Notes under the pieces: model-generated | The model's database searches: none | Told to the model about the DNA's origin: nothing | What the model saw: only the letters and a program-made list of their open reading frames with translations | DNA from: an uncultured Clostridia bacterium | Lineage (GTDB): Bacteria > Bacillota > Clostridia > TANB77 > CAG-508 | Reading direction: 5' to 3' | Assembly: GCA_934141605.1 (NCBI GenBank) | Contig: CAKPCL010000010.1 | Location: forward strand, 1 to 39,538 | Length of the DNA stretch: 39,538 bases | Position numbers and translations under genes: made by a program | Shown: positions 32,580-39,538 of the stretch, one piece after another | How the letters are laid out: every line of letters begins with the position of its first letter | Numbering within the stretch: the first letter of the stretch is position 1

Positions 32580-32792
32580 ATGAAAGAAATTACACTTAAA
32601 GTAAATGGCATGGCTTGTGGAGGCTGTGAAAATAGAATAAAAAATGCTTTATCTACAATAGAAAATGTAGAAGAAATAACAGCAAACCACAAAACAGGAA
32701 TTGTAACAGTAACATCAAAAGAAGAAATCAAAAAATCAGAAATTGAAGAAAAAATTTCAGATATCGGTTTTGAAGTTGTAAAGGAAGATTAA
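32580..32792 (+). CDS. copZ: Copper chaperone CopZ-like, HMA domain
   Basis: 70 aa from the ATG at 32580, behind AAAGGAAG. A single HMA fold with NGMACGGCENRI as the metal site and GFEVVKED at the end. It would pass Cu(I) to the CopA encoded 2 bases downstream. The extension to the ATG at 32556 overlaps the preceding gene and has no ribosome site. Confidence 0.92.
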   Translation: MKEITLKVNGMACGGCENRIKNALSTIENVEEITANHKTGIVTVTSKEEIKKSEIEEKISDIGFEVVKED

Positions 32793-32794
32793 AA

Positions 32795-34993
32795 ATGAAA
32801 AAAATAATTTTATCAATTGACGGGATGACTTGTAGTGCTTGCTCAAATGGATTAGAAAAATATTTAAATAAACAAAATGGAATTTTTGATGCTTCAGTAA
32901 ATCTTGTTATGGCAAATGTTACAATAAATTATGATGAAAAAATATTAAATCAAGAAAAAATAGAAAAATATATTAAACAAGCAGGATTTAAAAGCTTAGG
33001 AATTTTTAAAGGATTTGAAACAGAAAAGAAAGCTAAAACTGAAAAAACAAAATTTATAATTTTTTCAGTTTTAGCTGTTATTCTAATGTACATTTCTATG
33101 GGACATATGATAAATTTACCAACAATTAAGATATTAGATCCACATCTTAATCCGATAAACTACACTGTTAGCTTATTTTTACTAACAATAGCATTTTTAA
33201 TATATGGTTATGATATTTTAAAAAATGGTTATAAAAATTTAATTCATAAAATTCCTAATATGGATACACTAGTTACAATAGGTGTTATAAGTAGCTTTAT
33301 ATATAGCTTGTATGCAATGTATATGATAATAGAAGGGAATCATCATTATACAGAAAATCTATATTTTGAATCATCAGCAATAGTTATTTATTTTGTTAAA
33401 CTTGGAAGATATATTGATAGAATAAGTAAAAATAAAACAAAAGATGCTATAAAAAAATTAGTAGAGATAACACCAAATCAAGCTATAATTGAAATACATG
33501 GAGTTCAAAAACAAGTAACATTAGATGAGATAAAAAAAGGAGACATTGTAATAGCAAAACCAGGAGACAAAATCGCTGTTGATGGAGAAATTCTTGAAGG
33601 GCAAACTCATTTAGATGAATCATTTATAACAGGAGAAAGTAAACCTGCAAGCAAAGGAGTAGGAGAGAAAGTTATTGCAGGTAGTTTAAATTATGATGGT
33701 TTTATTAAATATAAGGCAGAAAAAATTGGAAAAGAATCAACAGTATCAGAAATCGTAAAATTAGTTGTAGAAGCTAGCAATACAAAAGCACCAATAGCAA
33801 AAATAGCTGATAAAATCTCAGGATATTTTGTTCCAACAGTAATTATTATTGCAATATTAACATTTATCATATATTTATTACTTGGATTTGATATATCACA
33901 AGCATTAAACACTTTTGTTACTATATTAGTAGTAGCGTGTCCATGCAGTTTAGGACTTGCTACACCTCTTGCAATAGTTGTTAGTGAAGGATTGTGTGCA
34001 AGTAATGGAATATTAGTGAAGAAAAGCGAAATATTAGAAAATGCTTCAAAAATTAATACAATAGTATTTGATAAAACAGGAACATTAACTTATGGAAAAT
34101 TAAAAATTTCTAAAATATATAATTATAGTAAAATTGATGAAAAAACACTTTTACAATTAGTTGGAAGTATAGAAGAAAAATCAACACACCCAATAGGAAA
34201 AGCATTTGTAGACTATATGAACGAAAATAACATTTCTAAATTGGAAGCAGAAAATATCCAAAATATTGCTGGATATGGTTTAACAGGAGAAATAAAACAA
34301 GAAAAAATAATTTTAGGAAATAGAAAAATTGTTGAAAAATTCAATATTCAAAATAATCATTTAAATGATGAAAAACAATTAGCATCTGAAGGAAATAGTA
34401 TTATATATGTAATTAAAAATGAAGAAATAATAGCTTTAATAGGTGTAAATGATATTATAAGAGAAAATGCTAAAGAAGTATTGCAAAACATAAATGAACA
34501 AAATATCAAAACAATAATGCTTACAGGAGATAACAAAGAAACTGCTGAAAAGATAGGAAAAGAACTTGGAATAACAGAAGTAATTTCTAATGTTTTACCT
34601 GCACGAAAAGCTGAAACTATTAAAAAATTAAAAACAGAAGGAAATAGAGTTATGATGTGCGGAGATGGAATAAATGATAGTCCTGCAATTACTAATGCAG
34701 ATATTGGTGTAAGCGTGAAGAGTGGAACTGATATTGCAATGGATTCAGCAGATGTAATTTTGACAAAAAATGATTTAAATGCTATATTAAAATTGATTAA
34801 TATAAGTGAGAAAACTGTTAAAAATATTAAACAAAACTTGTTTTGGGCATTTTTCTATAATGTACTAATGATTCCTATTGCAATCGGCGTATTAAAACCT
34901 ATCGGAATTTCTTTAAATCCAATGATTGCAAGTTTTGCAATGATATTTAGTAGTTTGACTGTTATTTTCAATGCGTTGAGATTAAGAAAATAG
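32795..34993 (+). CDS. copA: Cu(I)-exporting P1B-type ATPase CopA
   Basis: 732 aa. An N-terminal HMA domain with GMTCSAC (Cys13, Cys16), eight membrane helices, the copper motif CPCSLGLATP (Cys382-Pro-Cys384; Ser in place of the usual Ala), phosphorylated Asp426 in DKTGTLT, STHPIG and GDGINDSPAI. Copper-specific helix residues are visible: YN in FFYNVLMIP and the Ser in MIFSSLT near the end. It exports Cu(I) across the membrane. It lies in the same run of genes as the Zn/Cd ATPase. Confidence 0.95.
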   Translation: MKKIILSIDGMTCSACSNGLEKYLNKQNGIFDASVNLVMANVTINYDEKILNQEKIEKYIKQAGFKSLGIFKGFETEKKAKTEKTKFIIFSVLAVILMYISMGHMINLPTIKILDPHLNPINYTVSLFLLTIAFLIYGYDILKNGYKNLIHKIPNMDTLVTIGVISSFIYSLYAMYMIIEGNHHYTENLYFESSAIVIYFVKLGRYIDRISKNKTKDAIKKLVEITPNQAIIEIHGVQKQVTLDEIKKGDIVIAKPGDKIAVDGEILEGQTHLDESFITGESKPASKGVGEKVIAGSLNYDGFIKYKAEKIGKESTVSEIVKLVVEASNTKAPIAKIADKISGYFVPTVIIIAILTFIIYLLLGFDISQALNTFVTILVVACPCSLGLATPLAIVVSEGLCASNGILVKKSEILENASKINTIVFDKTGTLTYGKLKISKIYNYSKIDEKTLLQLVGSIEEKSTHPIGKAFVDYMNENNISKLEAENIQNIAGYGLTGEIKQEKIILGNRKIVEKFNIQNNHLNDEKQLASEGNSIIYVIKNEEIIALIGVNDIIRENAKEVLQNINEQNIKTIMLTGDNKETAEKIGKELGITEVISNVLPARKAETIKKLKTEGNRVMMCGDGINDSPAITNADIGVSVKSGTDIAMDSADVILTKNDLNAILKLINISEKTVKNIKQNLFWAFFYNVLMIPIAIGVLKPIGISLNPMIASFAMIFSSLTVIFNALRLRK

Positions 34994-35025
34994 CCTTATA
35001 TATTGTCAGGAAGGACTATAATATA

Positions 35026-35667
35026 ATGAAAGAAAAAGTAAAAGAAATTATTGCTAAAAATTTTAAATGGATTATATTATTTATTTGTTTGATTGGATTT
35101 TTAGCATTAGCAGAAGATGTATTTCATAAAGAAATAATGAATGGAGATATAATAGGCTACAAAATAATATCAACATTTTTAATATCAAACTTTGCCACAC
35201 CAATTGCCAAATTTATCACAAACTTTGGTGGAGCAATGTTTTTGATATTATTGACTATATTGCTTTTTATATTCATAAAAAACAAAAAAATAGGATTATC
35301 AATTTCTATTAATTTATTTGTTATTACAATACTAAATCAAATATTAAAATACATATTACAAAGGCCACGCCCAACAGAATTTAGAATAATTGAGGAAACA
35401 GGTTACAGTTTTCCGTCAGGCCACTCTATGGTTAGTATGGCGTTTTATGGATACATAATATATTTGATTTATAGGTATGTGAAAAATAAATATGTTAAAT
35501 GGAGTTCAATTGTATTTTTAAGTGTTTTGATTTGTTCTATTGGTGTAAGTAGAATTTATTTAGGTGTGCATTATACAAGTGATGTATTAGGTGGATTTTT
35601 AATATCATTGTCGTATTTGGTTTTATTTATAAGTACTGTTAATAAGTTTTTTATTGAAAAAGAGTAA
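35026..35667 (+). CDS. PAP2-family membrane phosphatase
   Basis: 213 aa with five to six hydrophobic helices. The three-part PAP2 site is complete: KYILQRPRP, then PSGHS, then SRIYLGVHYTSDVLGG. It probably dephosphorylates undecaprenyl pyrophosphate or phosphatidic acid at the outer face of the membrane. It follows copA by 32 bases with AAGGA upstream and may be read from the metal operon. Confidence 0.92.
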   Translation: MKEKVKEIIAKNFKWIILFICLIGFLALAEDVFHKEIMNGDIIGYKIISTFLISNFATPIAKFITNFGGAMFLILLTILLFIFIKNKKIGLSISINLFVITILNQILKYILQRPRPTEFRIIEETGYSFPSGHSMVSMAFYGYIIYLIYRYVKNKYVKWSSIVFLSVLICSIGVSRIYLGVHYTSDVLGGFLISLSYLVLFISTVNKFFIEKE

Positions 35668-35677
35668 AAATAATAAT

Positions 35678-35861
35678 CTCCAATATTACGAAAAAGTAGA
35701 AAATAATGGTGAAACATATATTTACCCTGAGTATGAGAGCATAAAAGAGGGTACTTTAAAAAATAAATACTTGGACCATCTGGCGCAGGAAAATAGATTT
35801 ATTTGGCGAAAACACAATCAAAATTAACAAAGAATATATATTAAAAAAATGCACATATTAA
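35678..35861 (+). pseudogene. Decayed coding remnants, including a P-loop fragment
   Basis: One frame is open through a segment like YYEKVENNGETYIYP to a stop at 35827, but it has no start codon or ribosome site. A second frame contains the nucleotide-binding loop GPSGAGK (35773-35793) followed directly by a TAG, and a third continues as LFGENTIKINKEY to 35861. Together they look like eroded pieces of a P-loop ATPase or kinase gene and an unknown gene. No functional product is expected. Confidence 0.55.
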
Positions 35862-35882
35862 AAAGTAAAGAGGTGTAAAATA

Positions 35883-36659
35883 ATGAACATATTTATAGGA
35901 TTATTAATTCCTTTTTTGGGAACTACATTAGGTTCAGCAATGGTATTTTTGATGAAAAATAAATTAAATAAGAAAGTAGAAAAAATTTTATTAGGCTTTG
36001 CATCTGGTGTAATGATTGCAGCGTCTGTATGGTCATTATTAATTCCATCAATTGACATGGCAAAAGAACAAGAAAAAAATCCTTGGGTACCAGCAGCAGT
36101 GGGCTTCATGTTTGGAATTGTATTTTTGCTAGTTTTAGATAGTTCAATTCCTCATATCCATTTAGATAGTAATAAAGCAGAAGGAATTAAAACAAAATTA
36201 AGGAAAACCACTATGATGGTATTTGCAGTAACACTTCATAATATTCAAGAAGGCATGGCTGTTGGAGTAACTTTTGCCGGAGCTTTAATGGGAAACGCTG
36301 GTATAACAATGGCTGGAGCATTTGCATTAGCAATAGGTATTGCTATTCAAAATTTTCCTGAAGGTGCAATTATCTCAATGCCATTAAAGGCAGAGGGTAT
36401 GTCTAAGTGGAAGGCTTTTTTATATGGCACACTTTCTGGAATTGTAGAGCCAATAGGCGCAATTATTACAATATTGTTAACTAATGCTGTTGTTCCAGTA
36501 TTGCCTTATTTATTGTCTTTTGCAGCTGGTGCAATGATTTATGTTGTAGTTGAAGAGTTAATACCTGAGTCACAGGCTGGTGAGCACTCTAATATTGGTA
36601 CAATTGGAGTTGCAATAGGTTTTGTAATTATGATGATATTAGATGTTTCGTTGGGGTAA
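35883..36659 (+). CDS. ZIP-family metal transporter (ZupT/GufA-like)
   Basis: 258 aa with about eight hydrophobic helices. The metal-binding helices are clear: HNIQEGMAVGVTFAGAL in helix 4 and QNFPEGAIISMPLKAEG in helix 5, with VEPIGA and VVEELIPESQ following. ZIP proteins normally import zinc, iron or manganese, which contrasts with the exporters upstream. AAAGAGGTG precedes the ATG. It lies 215 bases downstream of the PAP2 gene, across decayed sequence, so it may be transcribed separately. Confidence 0.92.
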   Translation: MNIFIGLLIPFLGTTLGSAMVFLMKNKLNKKVEKILLGFASGVMIAASVWSLLIPSIDMAKEQEKNPWVPAAVGFMFGIVFLLVLDSSIPHIHLDSNKAEGIKTKLRKTTMMVFAVTLHNIQEGMAVGVTFAGALMGNAGITMAGAFALAIGIAIQNFPEGAIISMPLKAEGMSKWKAFLYGTLSGIVEPIGAIITILLTNAVVPVLPYLLSFAAGAMIYVVVEELIPESQAGEHSNIGTIGVAIGFVIMMILDVSLG

Positions 36660-36663
36660 ATAA

Positions 36664-36842
36664 AAAATTATAAAATATAATCTTAAGTGCAAAATCAAAA
36701 AAGATGATTTTGGAATTATTTTTGATAAATATGAACTTAAAATAAAAGGAGAAAAACATGATATAGAACGGTATTTAACATATTTGCAAAGAAAAGGGTT
36801 CAAAATAGAAAAAATACCACCAAAATCGCAATTTGCAATTTA
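36664..36842 (+). pseudogene. 5'-truncated copy of the 37044 gene family
   Basis: The frame from about 36664 to the TAA at 36842 lacks a start codon. Its end, YELKIKGEKHDIERYLTYLQ then RKGFKIEKI, aligns with the end of the 37044 protein, HNIDNYISFLRLKGFKIKKV. It contains an in-frame CGG. It is best read as the remnant of a tandem duplicate. The rest of the 384-base gap to 37044 holds the terminator and promoter listed separately. Confidence 0.65.
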
Positions 36843-36855
36843 ATTTTTTATTGAC

Positions 36856-36890
36856 AAGACTTATTTCTAACTTGATGTAAGTCTTTTTTA
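36856..36890 (+). terminator. Rho-independent terminator
   Basis: AAGACTTA (36856-36863) pairs with TAAGTCTT (36878-36885), followed by Ts. Confidence 0.7.
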
Positions 36891-36925
36891 TTGCATTTTT
36901 TAAGTGGTTTCAGAGTGCTAATATA

Positions 36926-36954
36926 TTTACTTTTAAGTATTTCCGTGATATAAT
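36926..36954 (+). promoter_or_regulatory. Promoter of the 37044 gene
   Basis: TTTACT (36926-36931), 17 bases, TATAAT (36949-36954) with an extended TG at 36946-36947. A small hairpin CTCC-TTTC-GGGAG follows in the leader (36978-36990). Confidence 0.7.
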
Positions 36955-37043
36955 TAATATAATTTAATTTTATTAATCTCCTTTCGGGAGTTGACATATA
37001 GAAATTTATAAGCATCAAAATTATTATTTTAAAGGAGGATAAT

Positions 37044-37277
37044 ATGCAAACAACTATAAGAGCTAAAGCGGGAGATTTAAAATTTATAGCATACTCAGGA
37101 GTGGACGAAGCTATTTCTAAGTATGAAAAATATCACATAAAATGTGATATTTTAAGCAGTGAATTGAAAATTCTTTCTAAAGATTATATCTTGCTTTTAG
37201 ATGGTGATAGACACAATATTGATAATTATATATCATTTTTGCGTTTAAAAGGTTTTAAAATTAAAAAAGTTAAATAG
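37044..37277 (+). CDS. Hypothetical protein, 77 aa
   Basis: Unrecognised small soluble protein with mixed strand/helix character. AGGAGG lies 7 bases before the ATG. A truncated relative of it lies just upstream (36664-36842), so the family has been duplicated locally. It is followed after 53 bases by another unknown gene with its own AGGAGG, so the two may be co-transcribed. Confidence 0.7.
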   Translation: MQTTIRAKAGDLKFIAYSGVDEAISKYEKYHIKCDILSSELKILSKDYILLLDGDRHNIDNYISFLRLKGFKIKKVK

Positions 37278-37330
37278 TTGTAAAATTTAATATTAACTCG
37301 AAAACCAATTAGTTAAGGAGGAAATTTAAT

Positions 37331-37909
37331 ATGGCAGATTACACAATTTATTCAAATGGAATTTGGGAACGGATGTTAGAAAAGTACCCAGATTTAAGAG
37401 AAGTAGCTATTGAATGTGGATGTGAGAACAACCCACAAAAAGCACAGAAAATAAGACAACAATTTAGTCGTTCTTTTGGAATTGGAGTATTATCTGAGAC
37501 AGAAAGCAAATTAGCTAGTAAATTGGTAAGCATAGAATTCTGTGAGAAATCCTTTTTAGACTATATTACATTAACAGGTAGTTCTCATAATAAGAACGGT
37601 GCAATTGATTATGCTACAGCTGCTTTTGATTTGGTCTTAGAAGATTTTGAAGAGTCTTTTAAAGATTGGTATAAAGAAATACGAAAAAGAAATATGAGTG
37701 AAAATTCATCATTTCAAGAATTTTATGAAGTTTTTTTAGAAGTAATCAAATTAAAACTTGATTATAAAGTTCCGTATACAAAATTATTTATACGCAAGTT
37801 GCTTAAAAGTTCTACAATGCCCAAAGAAGATTCTTTAGAGATTAAACAATATTTTATGAGAGAAAATTCTGATATGCTAGCAGAAATTAAATGTGAATTA
37901 ATTGAGTAA
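37331..37909 (+). CDS. Hypothetical protein, 192 aa
   Basis: Unrecognised soluble, helical, acidic protein. AAGGAGG precedes the ATG. Codon 14 is CGG (37370-37372) and the frame stays open. A motif such as ECGCENNPQKAQKIRQQF near residue 28 may hint at a small nucleic-acid- or metal-binding segment, but I cannot assign it. It ends at a strong terminator. Confidence 0.7.
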   Translation: MADYTIYSNGIWERMLEKYPDLREVAIECGCENNPQKAQKIRQQFSRSFGIGVLSETESKLASKLVSIEFCEKSFLDYITLTGSSHNKNGAIDYATAAFDLVLEDFEESFKDWYKEIRKRNMSENSSFQEFYEVFLEVIKLKLDYKVPYTKLFIRKLLKSSTMPKEDSLEIKQYFMRENSDMLAEIKCELIE

Positions 37910-37920
37910 TTGAAATTGAA

Positions 37921-37951
37921 AAGCCGATTTGTAACTACTTCGGCTTTTTTA
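37921..37951 (+). terminator. Terminator after the 37331 gene
   Basis: AAGCCGA (37921-37927) pairs with TCGGCTT (37940-37946), followed by a T-run. Confidence 0.85.
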
Positions 37952-37964
37952 TTATTATAATGAA

Positions 37965-37987
37965 AACAACATGTTATACATGTTGTT
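37965..37987. repeat. Perfect 9-bp inverted repeat
   Basis: AACAACATG (37965-37973) and CATGTTGTT (37979-37987) with loop TTATA. No T-run follows, so it may be an operator rather than a terminator. Confidence 0.6.
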
Positions 37988-38037
37988 CTGTGAATTTGTA
38001 CCAAAATACAGAAGGATGAAAAAAGTAAATCTTGATT

Positions 38038-38052
38038 TATACTGATAAGTCA
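38038..38052 (+). promoter_or_regulatory. Candidate TetR operator upstream of the second TetR gene
   Basis: TATACTGATAAGTCA (38038-38052) matches, at 14 of 15 positions, the reverse complement of the palindrome at 38891-38910. A -10-like TATAAT follows at 38064-38069. Confidence 0.6.
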
Positions 38053-38110
38053 AATATATGTAATATAATAATCTTTTATGATACAATATACAAAAAAGGT
38101 ATAAAAGGTA

Positions 38111-38179
38111 ATGCAACTTGAAAGTCAATGGATCAATACTATATTTGATTTTATAAAAAATGTTATGAAAGAGGCGTAA
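38111..38179 (+). CDS. Possible 22-residue peptide upstream of TetR
   Basis: A short frame begins ATG at 38111 behind AAAGGT and ends TAA at 38179, five bases before the TetR start. The peptide begins MQLESQWIN and ends NVMKEA and could form an amphipathic helix. The TetR ribosome site lies inside it, so translation could be coupled. It could also be chance. Confidence 0.35.
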   Translation: MQLESQWINTIFDFIKNVMKEA

Positions 38180-38184
38180 TTATA

Positions 38185-38754
38185 ATGAATAAAACAAAAA
38201 GAAGAATTTTTAATACAGCAATCAAAATGTTTTCAGAAAAGGGATATGATAATACAAGTGTTGAAGAGATAACATCAATAGCAGGAGTGGCAAAAGGCTC
38301 ACTATACTATCATTTTTCTAAAAAAGAAGATATATTTGATATGTTATTAAAAGAAGGATTTGAATTATTAAAAAAAAATATAGAAATAAAGACTAAGAAC
38401 TGTACTACTGCATTAGAAAAAATAAAAGCAGTCATACTAATACAAATAAAAGTAATTGTAAAATATGAGCATTTCCTTAATGTTGTTTTTTCGCAATTAT
38501 GGGGTGAAGAAGAAAAAAATAAAAAGTGTAAAAAAGCAGTTTTTCAATATATCAAAATCATTGAAAAAATAGTGAATGAAGGAATTGCGAACGGGGAATT
38601 TTATGATGGTGATGTAGAAGCAATAGCATCTGGAATTTTTGGAGTTACATGTTCAAGTCTTATTTATAGAATAAAAAAGAATAGACAAGTAGATGTAATA
38701 CAGGTATATAATGGCTTTATTGATAATGTTACAAGAACATTAAGTAAAAAATGA
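38185..38754 (+). CDS. TetR/AcrR-family regulator, probably of the downstream acyl-CoA ligase
   Basis: 189 aa. The N-terminal helix-turn-helix reads FSEKGYDNTSVEEITSIAGV, then AKGSLYYHFSKKEDIF. The C-terminal ligand domain (about 50-185) is helical; ligand unknown. The same half-site sequence occurs upstream of this gene and upstream of the acyl-CoA ligase at 38973, so autoregulation plus control of fatty-acid activation is likely, in the manner of FadR-type TetR proteins. The frame is intact, unlike that of the TetR at 5902. It carries no CGG. Confidence 0.9.
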   Translation: MNKTKRRIFNTAIKMFSEKGYDNTSVEEITSIAGVAKGSLYYHFSKKEDIFDMLLKEGFELLKKNIEIKTKNCTTALEKIKAVILIQIKVIVKYEHFLNVVFSQLWGEEEKNKKCKKAVFQYIKIIEKIVNEGIANGEFYDGDVEAIASGIFGVTCSSLIYRIKKNRQVDVIQVYNGFIDNVTRTLSKK

Positions 38755-38785
38755 AAAGTATTATTTTATTAATGTAAAAAGTGCA

Positions 38786-38820
38786 ATAGTTAATTACAAA
38801 TAAGTAGTTAACTATTTTTT
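38786..38820 (+). terminator. Terminator after the second TetR gene
   Basis: ATAGTTAA (38786-38793) pairs with TTAACTAT (38808-38815), followed by a T-run. Confidence 0.75.
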
Positions 38821-38890
38821 GATTTAGACTAAGTGTTCAGTTGATAAGTGATTTAAAAAATATATAGTTCTAAAAACATTGAAAACAGAT

Positions 38891-38910
38891 TATACTGACT
38901 TACCAGTATA
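38891..38910 (+). promoter_or_regulatory. Candidate TetR operator upstream of the acyl-CoA ligase
   Basis: TATACTGACTTACCAGTATA has 7-bp inverted arms and a 6-base centre. An extended -10 candidate TG-A-TATAAA (38931-38939) follows, so the site lies near the -35 region. Confidence 0.65.
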
Positions 38911-38972
38911 AAGACATTAACTTGTTATTGTGATATAAAGATGATACAAAATTAGAAGTAATAGGAGAAAAT

Positions 38973-39538
38973 ATGAGTAAGAGAATATATGATTATTTAA
39001 AAATTAATGATTTAAAAGATATGTTAAATAAAACAGGAAAATTATATGCAGATAGACCAGCATTTAGAATTAAAGTAGAAGAAGGAAAATATCAAATTTA
39101 TACACACAAAGAAGTACGAGACATGATAAATAATTTAGGAACATCATTGATTAATTTAGGACTAAAAGGAAAAAGAATTGCAGTTATTGGAGAAAATAGA
39201 TATGAATGGGAAATAGCATATTTATCAATTGTATGTGGAACAGGAATTGTTGTACCATTAGATAAATCATTGCCAGCAAATGAGTTAGAGCTATTGATAG
39301 AAAGATCTGATATAGAAGCCATTTTTTATACAAAAAAATATTCAGATATAATTCAAAATATTAGATATAGTGAGAAAAACAAATTAAAGCATTTAATTTC
39401 TATGGATAATGATGAGAATTTTGAGGGTATATACTCACAAAAGGAATTAATACGAGAAGGAAAGAAATTGATAGAAGAAGGAAATAAAGAGTTTTTAAAT
39501 GCACAAATCAATCCAAAAGAGATGAGTATGATGTTATT
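38973..39538 (+). CDS. Long-chain acyl-CoA synthetase, N-terminal part (runs off the window)
   Basis: The frame is open from the ATG at 38973, behind AGGAG, to the window end (188 codons). Segments such as YADRPAFRIK, LKGKRIAVIGENRYEWEIAY, VPLDKSLPANELELLIERS and MSMMLF at the edge match the start of AMP-binding acyl-CoA ligases. The sequence is clearly related to the 23747 ligase (compare ENRYEWEIAY with RNRYEWVLGH). The catalytic motifs lie beyond the window. Likely controlled by the TetR just upstream. Confidence 0.9.
   Translation, partial: MSKRIYDYLKINDLKDMLNKTGKLYADRPAFRIKVEEGKYQIYTHKEVRDMINNLGTSLINLGLKGKRIAVIGENRYEWEIAYLSIVCGTGIVVPLDKSLPANELELLIERSDIEAIFYTKKYSDIIQNIRYSEKNKLKHLISMDNDENFEGIYSQKELIREGKKLIEEGNKEFLNAQINPKEMSMML

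Noticed and set aside
1..39538. CRISPR arrays, insertion sequences, rRNA genes, prophage or known defence systems
   Set aside because: No regularly spaced repeats, transposase genes, structural phage genes or recognised defence modules were seen; the only recombinase is Xer-like.

Overview
The window looks like a chromosomal segment of a very AT-rich, low-GC, endospore-forming Clostridia-type bacterium, probably anaerobic. Evidence: AGA-dominated arginine use, strong AGGAGG ribosome binding sites, TTGACA/TATAAT promoters, a pta-ackA acetate branch, and sporulation-linked families (DacF-type carboxypeptidase, SpoVB-like flippase, dipicolinate synthase subunit B). No phage, CRISPR array or insertion sequence is visible.

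Layout. 1-5.8 kb: 3' end of valS, a DacF-type D,D-carboxypeptidase, small solitary genes, tRNA-Leu(UAG), then lexA with a HAD phosphatase. 5.8-10.6 kb: a TetR regulator with twin operators and a heterodimeric ABC exporter. 10.6-15.6 kb: a WG-repeat-like protein, DUF1540, peroxiredoxin, GNAT acetyltransferase, class II aldolase, smpB and two low-complexity membrane proteins. 15.8-19.3 kb: pta and two tandem ackA genes. 19.3-26.1 kb: a solitary hypothetical gene, an MVF/SpoVB-type flippase, a MATE transporter fused to a cytidylate-kinase-like domain behind an attenuator-like leader, an acyl-CoA ligase and dpaB. 26.2-30.0 kb: pepF, a YneA-like LysM protein behind a LexA-like box, a hypothetical gene and a Xer recombinase. 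30.0-36.7 kb: a metal-homeostasis cluster (ArsR/CadC, HMA peptide, Zn/Cd ATPase, CopZ, CopA, PAP2, ZIP). 36.7-39.5 kb: gene remnants, two unknown genes, a second TetR and the start of an acyl-CoA ligase that appears to share its operator.

The most striking signal is translational. Four conserved genes (the carboxypeptidase, the first TetR, the peroxiredoxin and dpaB) are each broken by one extra base. In all four the break is an in-frame CGG codon, and skipping its C gives a GGN glycine codon and restores the rest of the family sequence. I found no other in-frame CGG in the recognisable conserved genes. Seven solitary, unrecognised genes do carry CGG (nine codons by eye) and stay open through it. 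This fits +1 frameshifting at CGG, resembling the Ty1 CUU-AGG-C site, or neutral tolerance of such insertions. Sequence error and real mutation are not excluded.

Other notable items are a palindromic repeat whose core is flipped between two copies and which supplies the pta stop codon, divergent tandem acetate kinases, and paired operators that tie regulators to their targets.
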